A DNA stretch of 50,236 nucleotides from JAVKBW01 sp964352715 (GTDB taxonomy: Bacteria > Pseudomonadota > Alphaproteobacteria > UBA8366 > Aestuariispiraceae), in contig CAYGSU010000023.1 of assembly GCA_964352715.1 (NCBI GenBank), positions 1 through 50,236 of the forward strand, read 5' to 3'. This document shows positions 16,659 through 24,600 of the stretch, one piece after another; position 1 is the stretch's first letter; each line of letters starts with the position of its first letter. Position numbers and translations under genes: made by a program. A model generated the notes under the pieces. The model did not search any database. It was given only the letters and a program-made list of their open reading frames with translations, and was not told the origin of the DNA.

Positions 16659-16670
16659 ATGACCGGTCAT
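16659..16670. promoter_or_regulatory. 12-bp perfect palindrome upstream of the tetraheme cytochrome gene
   Basis: ATGACCGGTCAT is a perfect palindrome about 140 bases before ATG 16809. It could be an operator for a dimeric regulator. It does not match the FNR/CRP consensus (TTGAT-N4-ATCAA). Evidence is the symmetry alone. Confidence 0.25.
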
Positions 16671-16808
16671 ATTTAAGCCACATCTTTTGCATAGTGTTGC
16701 TCAGGAGGTGGCTGTCTAACATTTCAGGTAGCGACGATAGGGCGCAATCTGTTATCGTCAGGCATCGTGCAAGAAATTAAAAACGCGAACAGAATTGAGG
16801 CGCACTCC

Positions 16809-17666
16809 ATGAAAACACTTCTACGCATCGGGTTGGCAATCGTGGCTTTGGCCGGGTTCACCACTTTGGCGTCTGCAAACCCGAACAATGTCGGGCCGGA
16901 CGCTTGTAAAAAATGTCACACGGCCGAGCATGAAGTTTGGGAGGCGTCACAGCATTTCGCTTCCTACAAGGAAATTCATCGAAACAAGGAAGCCAAGGAT
17001 ATTGTGGAAGCGGTTGGCGACAGGCGGATGAAAAAATCCGAAACCTGTCAGATTTGCCATTACACGCTCGTCGATGATGATGACGTGGCGGGGCCGTCCT
17101 GCGAAAGCTGCCATTCGCCAGCCAAGGAATGGATCGAAATCCACAATGACAAGAAGAATGACAATTCAATTCAGGACGCTATCGGAAAGGGCATGATCCA
17201 TTCGTCGATGATTTTCGACATCGCATCGAATTGCATGGGTTGTCATGGCCTTGCCAACGAAGCGCTGCCGGGTGACAAGGCCGCTGCCATGCTGGATGCC
17301 GGCCACCCGCTGAAGCCTGAATTTGAACTGGTTGAATACAGCCAGGGTCAGGTGCGTCACCGCTTCTATCCTCCGGATGTCAAAACCAACCAGGAAATGA
17401 CCGACGCCCAGAAGTCCGTCTATTATCTGGTCGGTCAGGCTGCTGCTCTGGTAAGCGCGACGGATGCGATTGCCAAGACAGACAACGCCAAGTATGTCGA
17501 CGCGCAGAACCAGCGCATCGCGAAGGCAAAGTCAGTCCTGGAAGGCGTTCCGGAAGCAGCCACATTGCTCGGTGCGCCGACAATGGAGAACGGCCGGGCC
17601 TTTGGCGAAGCAATCAAGGGCAAGGACTTCTCAGGTCAGGTGACACTGCCGACGAAGTACAAGTAA
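16809..17666 (+). CDS. Periplasmic tetraheme cytochrome c554-family protein
   Basis: A 285-residue secreted c-type cytochrome. Signal peptide residues 1-23 end at ASA-NP, and four CXXCH motifs start at residues 33, 80, 98 and 142. The layout (ACKKCH followed by AEHEVW, then SQHFASY) resembles cytochrome c554, the tetraheme electron acceptor studied in Nitrosomonas. A heme-free helical tail of about 140 residues follows. I moved the start from the longest frame (16767) to ATG 16809 because the signal peptide begins there and TGAGG lies just upstream. It has its own upstream region and a strong terminator, so it is probably a single-gene transcript. A soluble shuttle between the decaheme and pentaheme partners is an inference from position. 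Confidence 0.82.
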   Translation: MKTLLRIGLAIVALAGFTTLASANPNNVGPDACKKCHTAEHEVWEASQHFASYKEIHRNKEAKDIVEAVGDRRMKKSETCQICHYTLVDDDDVAGPSCESCHSPAKEWIEIHNDKKNDNSIQDAIGKGMIHSSMIFDIASNCMGCHGLANEALPGDKAAAMLDAGHPLKPEFELVEYSQGQVRHRFYPPDVKTNQEMTDAQKSVYYLVGQAAALVSATDAIAKTDNAKYVDAQNQRIAKAKSVLEGVPEAATLLGAPTMENGRAFGEAIKGKDFSGQVTLPTKYK

Positions 17667-17706
17667 TCCTGCGAGGCGTTTAGCCTTGTAACAGACAGAA
17701 AAGCGG

Positions 17707-17739
17707 CCCGCCGGATAACCCGGCGGGTCGGTTTTTTTT
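17707..17739 (+). terminator. Strong rho-independent terminator after the tetraheme cytochrome gene
   Basis: CCCGCCGG (17707-17714), loop ATAAC, CCGGCGGG (17720-17727), then TCGG and eight T. It closes the electron-transfer locus. Confidence 0.85.
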
Positions 17740-17754
17740 GGCGGAGGGACGGTG

Positions 17755-18378
17755 ATGCGAAAACCCGGCAGCATGAAATCTCTGGAAGACCTTGGCCGAG
17801 TCCGCTTGTCGGAAAGCTTCTTCCTGCGTGATTTCCTGCATTCGGAGATCGCGGATTTCTATGGCATCCCGAATGTTCCGGATGATCCTGACCTTGCGAT
17901 AGAGGCAGGTACCCGCCTATGCCAGACCCTGCTTGAACCCTTGCAGGCCACATTCGGCAGGATTGCGATTCGGTCAGGATACCGGTCTTCGGCCGTGAAT
18001 GGCTTCGGCAATGAGAACAATCTGAATTGTGCGCGCAATGAAGCGGCCTATGCCGAACACATCTGGGATCATCGGGACAGCAACGGCTGCATGGGCGCGA
18101 CCGCCTGTATCGTGATCCCCTGGGTCTGGGACCGGTATCAGGCGAAAGGCGACTGGCAGCGGCTCGCATGGTGGATTCACGACCATTTGCCGTATGCCAC
18201 CCTGTACTTCTTTCCGAAGCTGTGGGCGGTCAATATTCAATGGCACGAACAGCCCGAACGCTGGATCAAAAGCTACACCGCACCAAGGGGTACACTGACC
18301 AGACCCGGCATGGACAATTACAGTGCCGATCATTCGTCGCTCTATGCCGGGTTCCCGGCGCTCGGAAAATCCGGGTAG
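17755..18378 (+). CDS. Peptidase M15A-like protein with altered metal site
   Basis: A 207-residue protein without a signal peptide. The first 90 residues follow the M15A / D-Ala-D-Ala carboxypeptidase-like pattern (LSESFFLRDFLHSE; LLEPLQ; IRSGYRSSAVN). In that family the next segment is SQHxxGxAxD with Zn-binding His and Asp. Here it reads AEHIWDHRDSNGCMGATACIV: the His is kept, but Cys stands where Asp is expected. A WHEQP near residue 167 may supply the last His. It may bind metal differently or be a non-catalytic relative. The ribosome site GGAGGG (17743-17748) fits ATG 17755; GTG 17752 directly before it is also possible. It lies after a terminator, so it is independent of the cytochromes. 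Confidence 0.6.
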   Translation: MRKPGSMKSLEDLGRVRLSESFFLRDFLHSEIADFYGIPNVPDDPDLAIEAGTRLCQTLLEPLQATFGRIAIRSGYRSSAVNGFGNENNLNCARNEAAYAEHIWDHRDSNGCMGATACIVIPWVWDRYQAKGDWQRLAWWIHDHLPYATLYFFPKLWAVNIQWHEQPERWIKSYTAPRGTLTRPGMDNYSADHSSLYAGFPALGKSG

Positions 18379-18392
18379 CTCCTGTTTGCGTC

Positions 18393-20342
18393 CTAGTCGG
18401 CGATAAAATCGAACGCGTCGTCGATCGAATTCAGAAGCTGCTTTTCGCCGACTGCCGCGCCTTCGCGCCTTGGGTCGACGCCGCCTTCCAGTTCGTCATC
18501 GTCTACCATTACGGCGTGGAGCCCGCTTGTCATATGCCGCAGGTTGACCTTGTAGCCCCGCTTTACCAGATCGGGCGACAACGCTTCCAGCGGCGTATCC
18601 TGCTCCAGATCGATGCCGTAGTTTCGGCTTACATAATGCGGGAAGGAAACCGCTTCCTGCGGATCCATATCCCAGTCGAGAATGTTGATCAGCGCCTGCG
18701 TAACGTAACCGATAATACGGCTGCCACCGGGGGAGCCGACGGCCAACAGCAATTCCCGATCATCGTCGAACACCAGAGTCGGCGCCATGGAAGACCGGGG
18801 CCGTTTGCCGCCTTCGACCCGGTTGACGACAAGCCCGCCGTTGTCGTCTTTTGACGATGCGTTGAAATCGGTCAACTGGTTGTTCAGCATAAAGCCTCGA
18901 ACCATCAGCCGCGACCCGAAGCCGTTTTCGATACTGCTGGTCATCGCGAGGGCATTGCCGTCGGCATCGATCACGGAAAGATGGGTGGTTGACGGGAAGG
19001 AGACATCAATGCCGTCAATCAGATCGGTGGCGGCTTCTCGCTGGGTCGGGTCGCCCGGCAGCAGGCTGTCTTTCTCGCTGGCATCTAGCCGCATCTCCTG
19101 CGCGCGGGTTTCCAGATAGGACGAGGCAAGCAGGGCGTTTGTTGGGACATTGATGAAATCCGGGTCGGCGATATACCGGTTACGGTCGGCAAAGGCGAGG
19201 CTGCTCGCCTCGGCGACGCGCTGGATGGCGGCGGTGCCGGCCGGGTCAAGGTCGTCGAAGTCGTCAATCGTTTCAAGCAGTCCGAGAGTTTGCAGAACCG
19301 TCAGCCCGCCGGATGACGGCGGCGGCATGCCACAGACCAGATAATCATGATACGGATTGCACAGGTTGGGGCGGATCTTGGCCGTATACACCGCCAGATC
19401 GCGCCGCGTCATGCTGCCGGGGTTCTTTGCAGCGCCTTGTACCGCGTTGACGATATCCCTTGCAATTTCGCCTTCATAAAACACAACAGGCCCCTGATCG
19501 GCGATCAGGGACAGGGTCGCCGCGAATTCGGGGTTGCGAAGCACGGTTCCAACCGTTTTAGGCGTCCCGTCGGCATCGAAGAAATAGGCGCGGGCGTTCG
19601 GGTCGTATGCCAGACCCTTCGCTTCCGAAATCAACCTGTTCATGCGCGGACTCACGGGAAAGCCGCGCGTTGCGAGATCGATCGCCGGGGCGAACAGATC
19701 CTTCCATGGCAGCTTGCCGTGCCGATCATGCGCCAGTTTAAGCATCGCCAGCACACCGGGAACACCGACAGATTCACCGCCCTGTATACGGTCGTAGAAA
19801 TCGCGGGTGTTGCCGTCGGCATCGAGCTGAAAATCGACTTCGATTTCCTTGGGGGCGGTTTCCCGTCCGTCATAGGTCTCAAGCCGGCGGGTTTTTTCCT
19901 TCCAGTGCAGCATGAACGCACCGCCACCGATACCGCTGGACTGCGGTTCAACGAGGTTCAGCACCATCTGCGCGGCGATGGCGGCGTCAATCGCCGCGCC
20001 TCCCTTGCTAAGCATCAGTGCGCCAGCCTGGGCCGCAGCCGGGTGCGCCGCGGCGATCATGTAGTCGTCGCTTTCTATGGAATCGATGTCGGCATCGATC
20101 AATACGGCTTTCTGCGACGGCGGTTCGGGTGCAATCGTATCGCTGTCGGACGGGACGGCACTGCTTTCCGGTTCCGCTACGTTCTGGGTTGCTTCTGTTG
20201 TTGTCATGCTAACGCCCTGCGACGGGGCAAGCATGACGTTCAGGACGCTGCCGAGGACCAGTGACCCCGCGCCGATTGCAACGGCGCCCACCAGGGCCAC
20301 GATCGGACCGGGCGTTTTGTTCAGAATGTCGGTTATAGCCAT
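18393..20342 (-). CDS. ggt: Gamma-glutamyltransferase with N-terminal membrane anchor
   Basis: An Ntn-hydrolase that cleaves or transfers the gamma-glutamyl group of glutathione and related peptides, made as a precursor that cuts itself into two chains. The 649-residue protein shows HPAAAQAGALMLSKGGAAIDAAIA and SSGIGGGAFML near the start of the large subunit. The processing and catalytic Thr is in STTHLSVIDADGNA, and GSPGGSRII lies in the small subunit. Unlike typical secreted GGT it begins with a membrane helix (about residues 15-37) and a Ser/Thr/Glu-rich linker of about 55 residues, so it is probably membrane-tethered facing the periplasm. I use ATG 20342; the longest frame begins at a TTG at 20378. 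It is convergent with the M15-like gene. Confidence 0.92.
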   Translation of the reverse strand: MAITDILNKTPGPIVALVGAVAIGAGSLVLGSVLNVMLAPSQGVSMTTTEATQNVAEPESSAVPSDSDTIAPEPPSQKAVLIDADIDSIESDDYMIAAAHPAAAQAGALMLSKGGAAIDAAIAAQMVLNLVEPQSSGIGGGAFMLHWKEKTRRLETYDGRETAPKEIEVDFQLDADGNTRDFYDRIQGGESVGVPGVLAMLKLAHDRHGKLPWKDLFAPAIDLATRGFPVSPRMNRLISEAKGLAYDPNARAYFFDADGTPKTVGTVLRNPEFAATLSLIADQGPVVFYEGEIARDIVNAVQGAAKNPGSMTRRDLAVYTAKIRPNLCNPYHDYLVCGMPPPSSGGLTVLQTLGLLETIDDFDDLDPAGTAAIQRVAEASSLAFADRNRYIADPDFINVPTNALLASSYLETRAQEMRLDASEKDSLLPGDPTQREAATDLIDGIDVSFPSTTHLSVIDADGNALAMTSSIENGFGSRLMVRGFMLNNQLTDFNASSKDDNGGLVVNRVEGGKRPRSSMAPTLVFDDDRELLLAVGSPGGSRIIGYVTQALINILDWDMDPQEAVSFPHYVSRNYGIDLEQDTPLEALSPDLVKRGYKVNLRHMTSGLHAVMVDDDELEGGVDPRREGAAVGEKQLLNSIDDAFDFIAD

Positions 20343-20402
20343 AGGGCCATCATACGTCCGAACCGATTCGAACCGCAATGATGAAGCGGGGGATAAAGTG
20401 TT

Positions 20403-21368
20403 TCAGCGTCCGCGTTCTTCCGTCGGCGACCGTCTGAACCGGCTTCGGAAACACCGGCTGAAATGCGCCGGCGAGGTGAACCCGCAGCTGACGGCGACTT
20501 CGGTGACGGGCAGGGCGGTGCTTTGCAGCAGGCTGCGGGCCCGCAACAGCCGCAGTTCGCGGTAATAGGCATTCGGCGTCGTATGAAGCCAGCGCCTGAA
20601 CAGTCGTTCCAGCTCACGCAGCGATACGCCGGCATCGACGGCGATGTCGTCGAGTGGCACCGGGTCCTCCAGCGCGGCTTCCATTCGTTCCACCGCTTTC
20701 GACAGACGCCTGCTGCCGCCCTGAAAGCGTCGTTCGACAGTCATGCGTTGCGGTGTGTCGGCATGCCGCCGCTGGGTATGGGTGAAGGCTTCGGCAAGCT
20801 GATTGGCGAACCGTTCGCCGTGATCGGCAGCAATAAGGTGCAGCATCATATCCAGCGCAGCCGTCGCGCCGGCGGCGGTGTAACGGTTTCTGTCGATGAC
20901 GAACAGGTCGCGTCTGACCACGATACGGGGGTAAAGTTCGGTCAGCGTGTCCAGGTCTTCCCAGTGAATGGTCGCCTGATAGCCGTTCAGCACACCAGCC
21001 TTCGCCAAGGCGTAGGAGCCGGTTTCGATGCCACCGATAGCGATGCCGATGCGTTCGGCCCGTCTGACCACGGTGACAACGCTGGGCGAGGTGGCCTGTT
21101 CGGCATGCCAGCTTGCGCAGACGAACAGAATATCGATCCCGTTCAGGTCAGTCATGCTGCGGTCGGCGACGCTGATCATGTCGCTGCTGGAGGCGACAGG
21201 CCCGCCGTCAGGCGAAAGGATAACCCAGCGATACAATGATTTACCGCTTTGCATATTGGCCAGCCGCAGCGGTTCAAGCGCTGCGGAAAACCCAAGCAGC
21301 GAGAATTGCGGCAGTAGCAGGAACCCGATGGTTGTCGGTGTGGCGGGTGGGTCGGTCTGGTTCGTCAT
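20403..21368 (-). CDS. GlxA/CdhR-type AraC-family transcriptional regulator
   Basis: A 321-residue regulator with an N-terminal DJ-1/PfpI-like (class I amidotransferase-like) domain at about residues 12-190 (FLLLPQFSLLGFSAALEPL; GGIETGSYALAKAG) and a C-terminal AraC double helix-turn-helix at about 220-315 (DDIAVDAGVSLRELERLFRR; VTEVAVSCGFTSPAHFSRCFRS). This architecture is that of CdhR and GbdR, which control carnitine and glycine betaine catabolism in Pseudomonas. It is divergent from the carnitine cluster across a 132-bp gap, so it most likely activates that operon when carnitine or a derivative is present. The exact inducer is not visible from sequence. Confidence 0.87.
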   Translation of the reverse strand: MTNQTDPPATPTTIGFLLLPQFSLLGFSAALEPLRLANMQSGKSLYRWVILSPDGGPVASSSDMISVADRSMTDLNGIDILFVCASWHAEQATSPSVVTVVRRAERIGIAIGGIETGSYALAKAGVLNGYQATIHWEDLDTLTELYPRIVVRRDLFVIDRNRYTAAGATAALDMMLHLIAADHGERFANQLAEAFTHTQRRHADTPQRMTVERRFQGGSRRLSKAVERMEAALEDPVPLDDIAVDAGVSLRELERLFRRWLHTTPNAYYRELRLLRARSLLQSTALPVTEVAVSCGFTSPAHFSRCFRSRFRRSPTEERGR

Positions 21369-21500
21369 GGCGAAACCCTATGTCGAAATCAGTCAATGAA
21401 TATACGAAAATGATAAAGTGTACATTTTTTTCAGGTATATGATCCCCCACAGAAACGCAATCAGATGCCACAGGGCATCGCAGCTTCTTCGGAGGAAATC
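21369..21500. promoter_or_regulatory. Divergent control region of the carnitine cluster
   Basis: A 132-bp AT-rich gap between the divergently read CdhR-type regulator and the BKACE gene; it must contain both promoters and probably the regulator's binding site. GGAGGAAATC (21491-21500) is the strong ribosome site that fixes the BKACE start at 21501. I could not assign -35/-10 boxes with confidence. Confidence 0.5.
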
Positions 21501-22394
21501 ATGAACAACGAAGTCATCATTACCTGTGCGGTCACCGGATCCGGCGATACGCAGGACAAGCACCCGGATCTGCCGATCACGCCGGAACAGATCGCCAATT
21601 CGGCGATCGACGCCGCCAAGGCGGGCGCAGCGGTTGTTCATATCCATGTCCGCGATCCGGAAACCGGCAAGGGCGGACGCGATCCGAAGATGTTCAAGGA
21701 AGTCGTGGACCGCATTCGCGACAACGGCACCGATGTGGTTCTGAACCTGACAGCCGGCATGGGTGGTGATCTGACCATGGGGCCGCCGGACCGTCCGGGC
21801 GATTTCATTCAGGAAGAAAGTGATCTCGTGCCGGCGCATGACCGTCTGGAACATGTCCGCATCTGCAAGCCTGAAATCTGCACGCTGGATTGCGGCACCA
21901 TGAACTTCGGTAACGGTGACCTGCTGATGATCAACACCCCGCCGATGTTGCGCGCGCTTGCAGCCGAAATGAAGGAAATCGGCGTGAAGCCGGAAGTCGA
22001 GGTGTTCGATACCGGTCATCTCTGGCTTGCCAAGCAGCTTCTGAACGAAGGTCTGCTTGATGCCCCGCCGCTTTACCAGCTCTGCCTCGGCATTCCCTAC
22101 GGTGCGGAAGCCAATACGACGGCGATGAAAGCGATGGTTGATATGATGCCGGCTGGCGCGAACTGGTCCGGTTTCGGAATCAGCCGCCACCAGATGCCGA
22201 TGGTCGCGCAGGCGGCCCTGCTGGGCGGCAACTGCCGTGTCGGTCTTGAAGACAACCTGTATCTGGAACGCGGCGTCTTCGCGACCAACGCACAGCTTGT
22301 CGAAAAGGCTGCCAATATTCTCACCCTGATGGGGGCGAAGGTTCTTGGCCCTGAGGAGGCTCGCCAGAAATGGGGCCTTCGTAAAACCTACTGA
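21501..22394 (+). CDS. BKACE-family beta-keto acid cleavage enzyme, probable dehydrocarnitine cleavage enzyme
   Basis: A Zn-dependent TIM-barrel enzyme of the BKACE (DUF849) family, which condenses a beta-keto acid with acetyl-CoA and splits it into acetoacetate and a new CoA ester. Next to L-carnitine dehydrogenase the expected substrate is 3-dehydrocarnitine, giving betainyl-CoA. The 297-residue protein has the family's N-terminal EVIITCAVTG, the HIHVRDPETG segment carrying metal-binding histidines, and conserved blocks NLTAGMGG and GNCRVGLEDNLY. ATG 21501 follows a near-perfect ribosome site; the longer frame from 21465 is rejected. It is the first gene of a five-gene operon with a 23-bp gap to the next. 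Confidence 0.87.
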   Translation: MNNEVIITCAVTGSGDTQDKHPDLPITPEQIANSAIDAAKAGAAVVHIHVRDPETGKGGRDPKMFKEVVDRIRDNGTDVVLNLTAGMGGDLTMGPPDRPGDFIQEESDLVPAHDRLEHVRICKPEICTLDCGTMNFGNGDLLMINTPPMLRALAAEMKEIGVKPEVEVFDTGHLWLAKQLLNEGLLDAPPLYQLCLGIPYGAEANTTAMKAMVDMMPAGANWSGFGISRHQMPMVAQAALLGGNCRVGLEDNLYLERGVFATNAQLVEKAANILTLMGAKVLGPEEARQKWGLRKTY

Positions 22395-22417
22395 TTGCAG
22401 AAACAAAGGATACGATA

Positions 22418-23401
22418 ATGCGTGACGTTAAAACGGTCGGCCTTGCCGGCGGTGGTGTGATCGGTGGTGGCTGGGCGGCGCGGTGTCTCGCACATGGCCT
22501 GGATGTTGTTTGCTATGACCCGGCGAAGGGTGCTGAGGAAATTACCCGTGGCAAGGTCGCCAATGCCTGGCCGGCACTGACCAAGGTTGGCTTGTTCCCC
22601 GGTGCCTCTCAGGACCGGTTGCGATTCGTGTCATCTCTTGAAGAAATGGCAGAAGCAGCTGATTTCATTCAGGAATCTGTTCCGGAGCGCATGGATGTCA
22701 AGATCAAGGTTCACAACGCCCTCGATGCTGTGGCGGCGAAGGACGTGGTGATCGGTTCGTCGACATCCGGTCTGCTGCCAACGGAATTCCAGGCGGAATG
22801 CGCCAACCCTGAAAGGGTTCTGGTCGGCCATCCGTTCAACCCGGTCTATCTGCTGCCGCTGGTCGAAATCGTCGGCGGGCAGAAGACCTCGCCTGAAGCC
22901 GTTGAAGCAGCCCGTGCCTTCTATGCGTCGATCAGCATGTACCCGCTGGTCTGCAAAAAGGAAATCGAAGGCTTTCTGGCTGACCGTCTGCAGGAAGCCC
23001 TGTGGCGTGAAAACCTGCACATCATCAATGACGGCGTGGCGAACACGCAGGAAATGGATGACGCCATCATCTACGGCCCCGGCTTGCGCTGGGCTTTCAT
23101 GGGCGTCAACAAGACCTACGCGCTCGCCGGTGGCGATACCGGCATGCGCCATTTCTTCGAACAGTTCGGCCCGGCTCTGAAATGGCCGTGGACCAAACTG
23201 GAGGCACCTGAACTGACCGAGGAACTGATCGACAAGATGGTCGAAGGAACCGAAGCGCAGCTTGAAGGCAAGACGATCAAGGAATTCGAGCAGATCCGTG
23301 ACGATTGCCTGATCGCGATCATGCAGGCGCTGAAGACTTTCCGGCAGGGTGCGGGCGAGATCATGGCGAAAAGCGAAGCGCGCCGCGACGACGCCAAGTA
23401 A
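22418..23401 (+). CDS. lcdH: L-carnitine dehydrogenase (3-hydroxyacyl-CoA dehydrogenase family)
   Basis: Oxidises L-carnitine to 3-dehydrocarnitine with NAD+. The 327-residue protein has the NAD-binding Rossmann motif GLAGGGVIGGGWAARC (about residues 8-23) and the family's GHPFNPVYLLPLVEI block with the active-site His. The C-terminal helical domain begins near FLADRLQEALWRE. In some rhizobia the enzyme is fused to a betainyl-CoA thioesterase; here the length excludes the fusion, and no thioesterase gene is in the cluster. BKACE directly upstream and a CdhR-type regulator make the carnitine assignment stronger than that of a general 3-hydroxyacyl-CoA dehydrogenase. Confidence 0.88.
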   Translation: MRDVKTVGLAGGGVIGGGWAARCLAHGLDVVCYDPAKGAEEITRGKVANAWPALTKVGLFPGASQDRLRFVSSLEEMAEAADFIQESVPERMDVKIKVHNALDAVAAKDVVIGSSTSGLLPTEFQAECANPERVLVGHPFNPVYLLPLVEIVGGQKTSPEAVEAARAFYASISMYPLVCKKEIEGFLADRLQEALWRENLHIINDGVANTQEMDDAIIYGPGLRWAFMGVNKTYALAGGDTGMRHFFEQFGPALKWPWTKLEAPELTEELIDKMVEGTEAQLEGKTIKEFEQIRDDCLIAIMQALKTFRQGAGEIMAKSEARRDDAK

Positions 23402-23427
23402 ACAATCCTGATCCAGGAGGAACGATA

Positions 23428-24600
23428 ATGGATTTCGCGCTGACAGAAGAGCAGCAGATGATCGTCGATACCGCCATGCGGTTCGTCGAGGAAGAACTGT
23501 ATCCGTATGAGGAAGAGGTCGAGGAGTCCGACAAGGTACGCCCGGATCTGGTGAAGCAGATCATCGAACGGTCGCGCAATATGGGGCTCTATGCCGCGAA
23601 CATGCCGGCGGAACTGGGCGGCGGCGGTCTCGACACGATGTCGATGACGCTGCTCGACCGCGTGCTGGGCCGGGCGAACATGGCGCTGAATTACACCGTC
23701 TATCGTCCGTCGAACATTCTGCAGGCCTGCGTTGACCAGCAGCGCGACGAATATCTGTTCCCCTGCATCAACGGGGAACGGGTGGATTGTATCGCCATGA
23801 CCGAACCGGGAGCGGGATCGGATGTCCGGTCGATGAAAACCAAGGCCGTGCGCGACGGCGATGACTGGGTCATCAACGGCACCAAGCATTTCATCAGCCA
23901 TGCCGACTGGGCGGATTTCGTGATTCTGTTCGCGGCAACCGGCTCCGATGATACGCCGCGCGGGCCGCGCAATCGCATCACCACGTTTCTGGTCGACAAG
24001 GGTACGCCGGGATTCACCATCCGCGATGGCTACAAGAACGTTTCGCACCGCGGTTATCACAACTTCATCCTGGAATTCGACGATTGCCGGGTGCCCCATT
24101 CAAAAGTGCTGGGCGAGGTCGATCAGGGGTTCGAGGTGGCCAATGACTGGCTTGGTGCAACCCGCGTTCAGGTTGCCGCCATGGCGCTTGGCCGCTGCGA
24201 CCGGGCGATGGAACATGCGCTGGACTGGGCGGCAACCCGCAAGCAGTTCGGCCAGACCATCGGCAAGTTTCAGGGGGTTGGCTTCAAGCTTGCCGACATG
24301 CAGTTGCGCATCAGACAGGCTGAACTGGTAACCTATCAGGCCGCCTGGAAAGATACCCTGGGTCAGATGACCGATATGGATGCCGCCATCGCCAAACTGT
24401 CGGCGACCGAAACCCTGGCGTTTGTTGCTGACGAGGCGATCCAGATTCATGGCGGTATGGGCGTGATGACCGAACTGCCGCTGGAACGGATCTGGCGGGA
24501 TTCCCGCATCGAACGGATCTGGGAAGGCACCAGCGAAGTACAGCGGCTGATCATTTCACGGGCGCTTCTGCGGCCGCTGGAAGCCGCGAATGCAGGCTGA
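23428..24600 (+). CDS. Acyl-CoA dehydrogenase, probable gamma-butyrobetainyl-CoA dehydrogenase
   Basis: An FAD-dependent acyl-CoA dehydrogenase of 390 residues with all the family's parts: N-terminal helical domain (FALTEEQQMIVDTAMRFVEEEL), the flavin-contacting block CIAMTEPGAGSDV, and the C-terminal helices with IHGGMGVMTELPLERIWRDSR. In the carnitine context it probably oxidises gamma-butyrobetainyl-CoA to crotonobetainyl-CoA (the role of CaiA run in reverse). It also resembles general short- and medium-chain enzymes, so the substrate rests on its neighbours. ATG 23428 follows CAGGAGG; its stop lies inside the next gene. Electrons would go to ETF, not encoded here. Confidence 0.83.
   Translation: MDFALTEEQQMIVDTAMRFVEEELYPYEEEVEESDKVRPDLVKQIIERSRNMGLYAANMPAELGGGGLDTMSMTLLDRVLGRANMALNYTVYRPSNILQACVDQQRDEYLFPCINGERVDCIAMTEPGAGSDVRSMKTKAVRDGDDWVINGTKHFISHADWADFVILFAATGSDDTPRGPRNRITTFLVDKGTPGFTIRDGYKNVSHRGYHNFILEFDDCRVPHSKVLGEVDQGFEVANDWLGATRVQVAAMALGRCDRAMEHALDWAATRKQFGQTIGKFQGVGFKLADMQLRIRQAELVTYQAAWKDTLGQMTDMDAAIAKLSATETLAFVADEAIQIHGGMGVMTELPLERIWRDSRIERIWEGTSEVQRLIISRALLRPLEAANAG

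Larger units (their letters stand above)
16489..16808. other. 320-bp intergenic region between barrel gene and tetraheme cytochrome
   Basis: No gene was found. The region contains a rho-independent terminator (16520-16554), a 12-bp perfect palindrome (16659-16670) and presumably the promoter of the tetraheme cytochrome gene. A short open frame in front of ATG 16809 reaches back to 16767 but adds a charged, non-signal sequence, so I treat it as leader. Confidence 0.45.
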
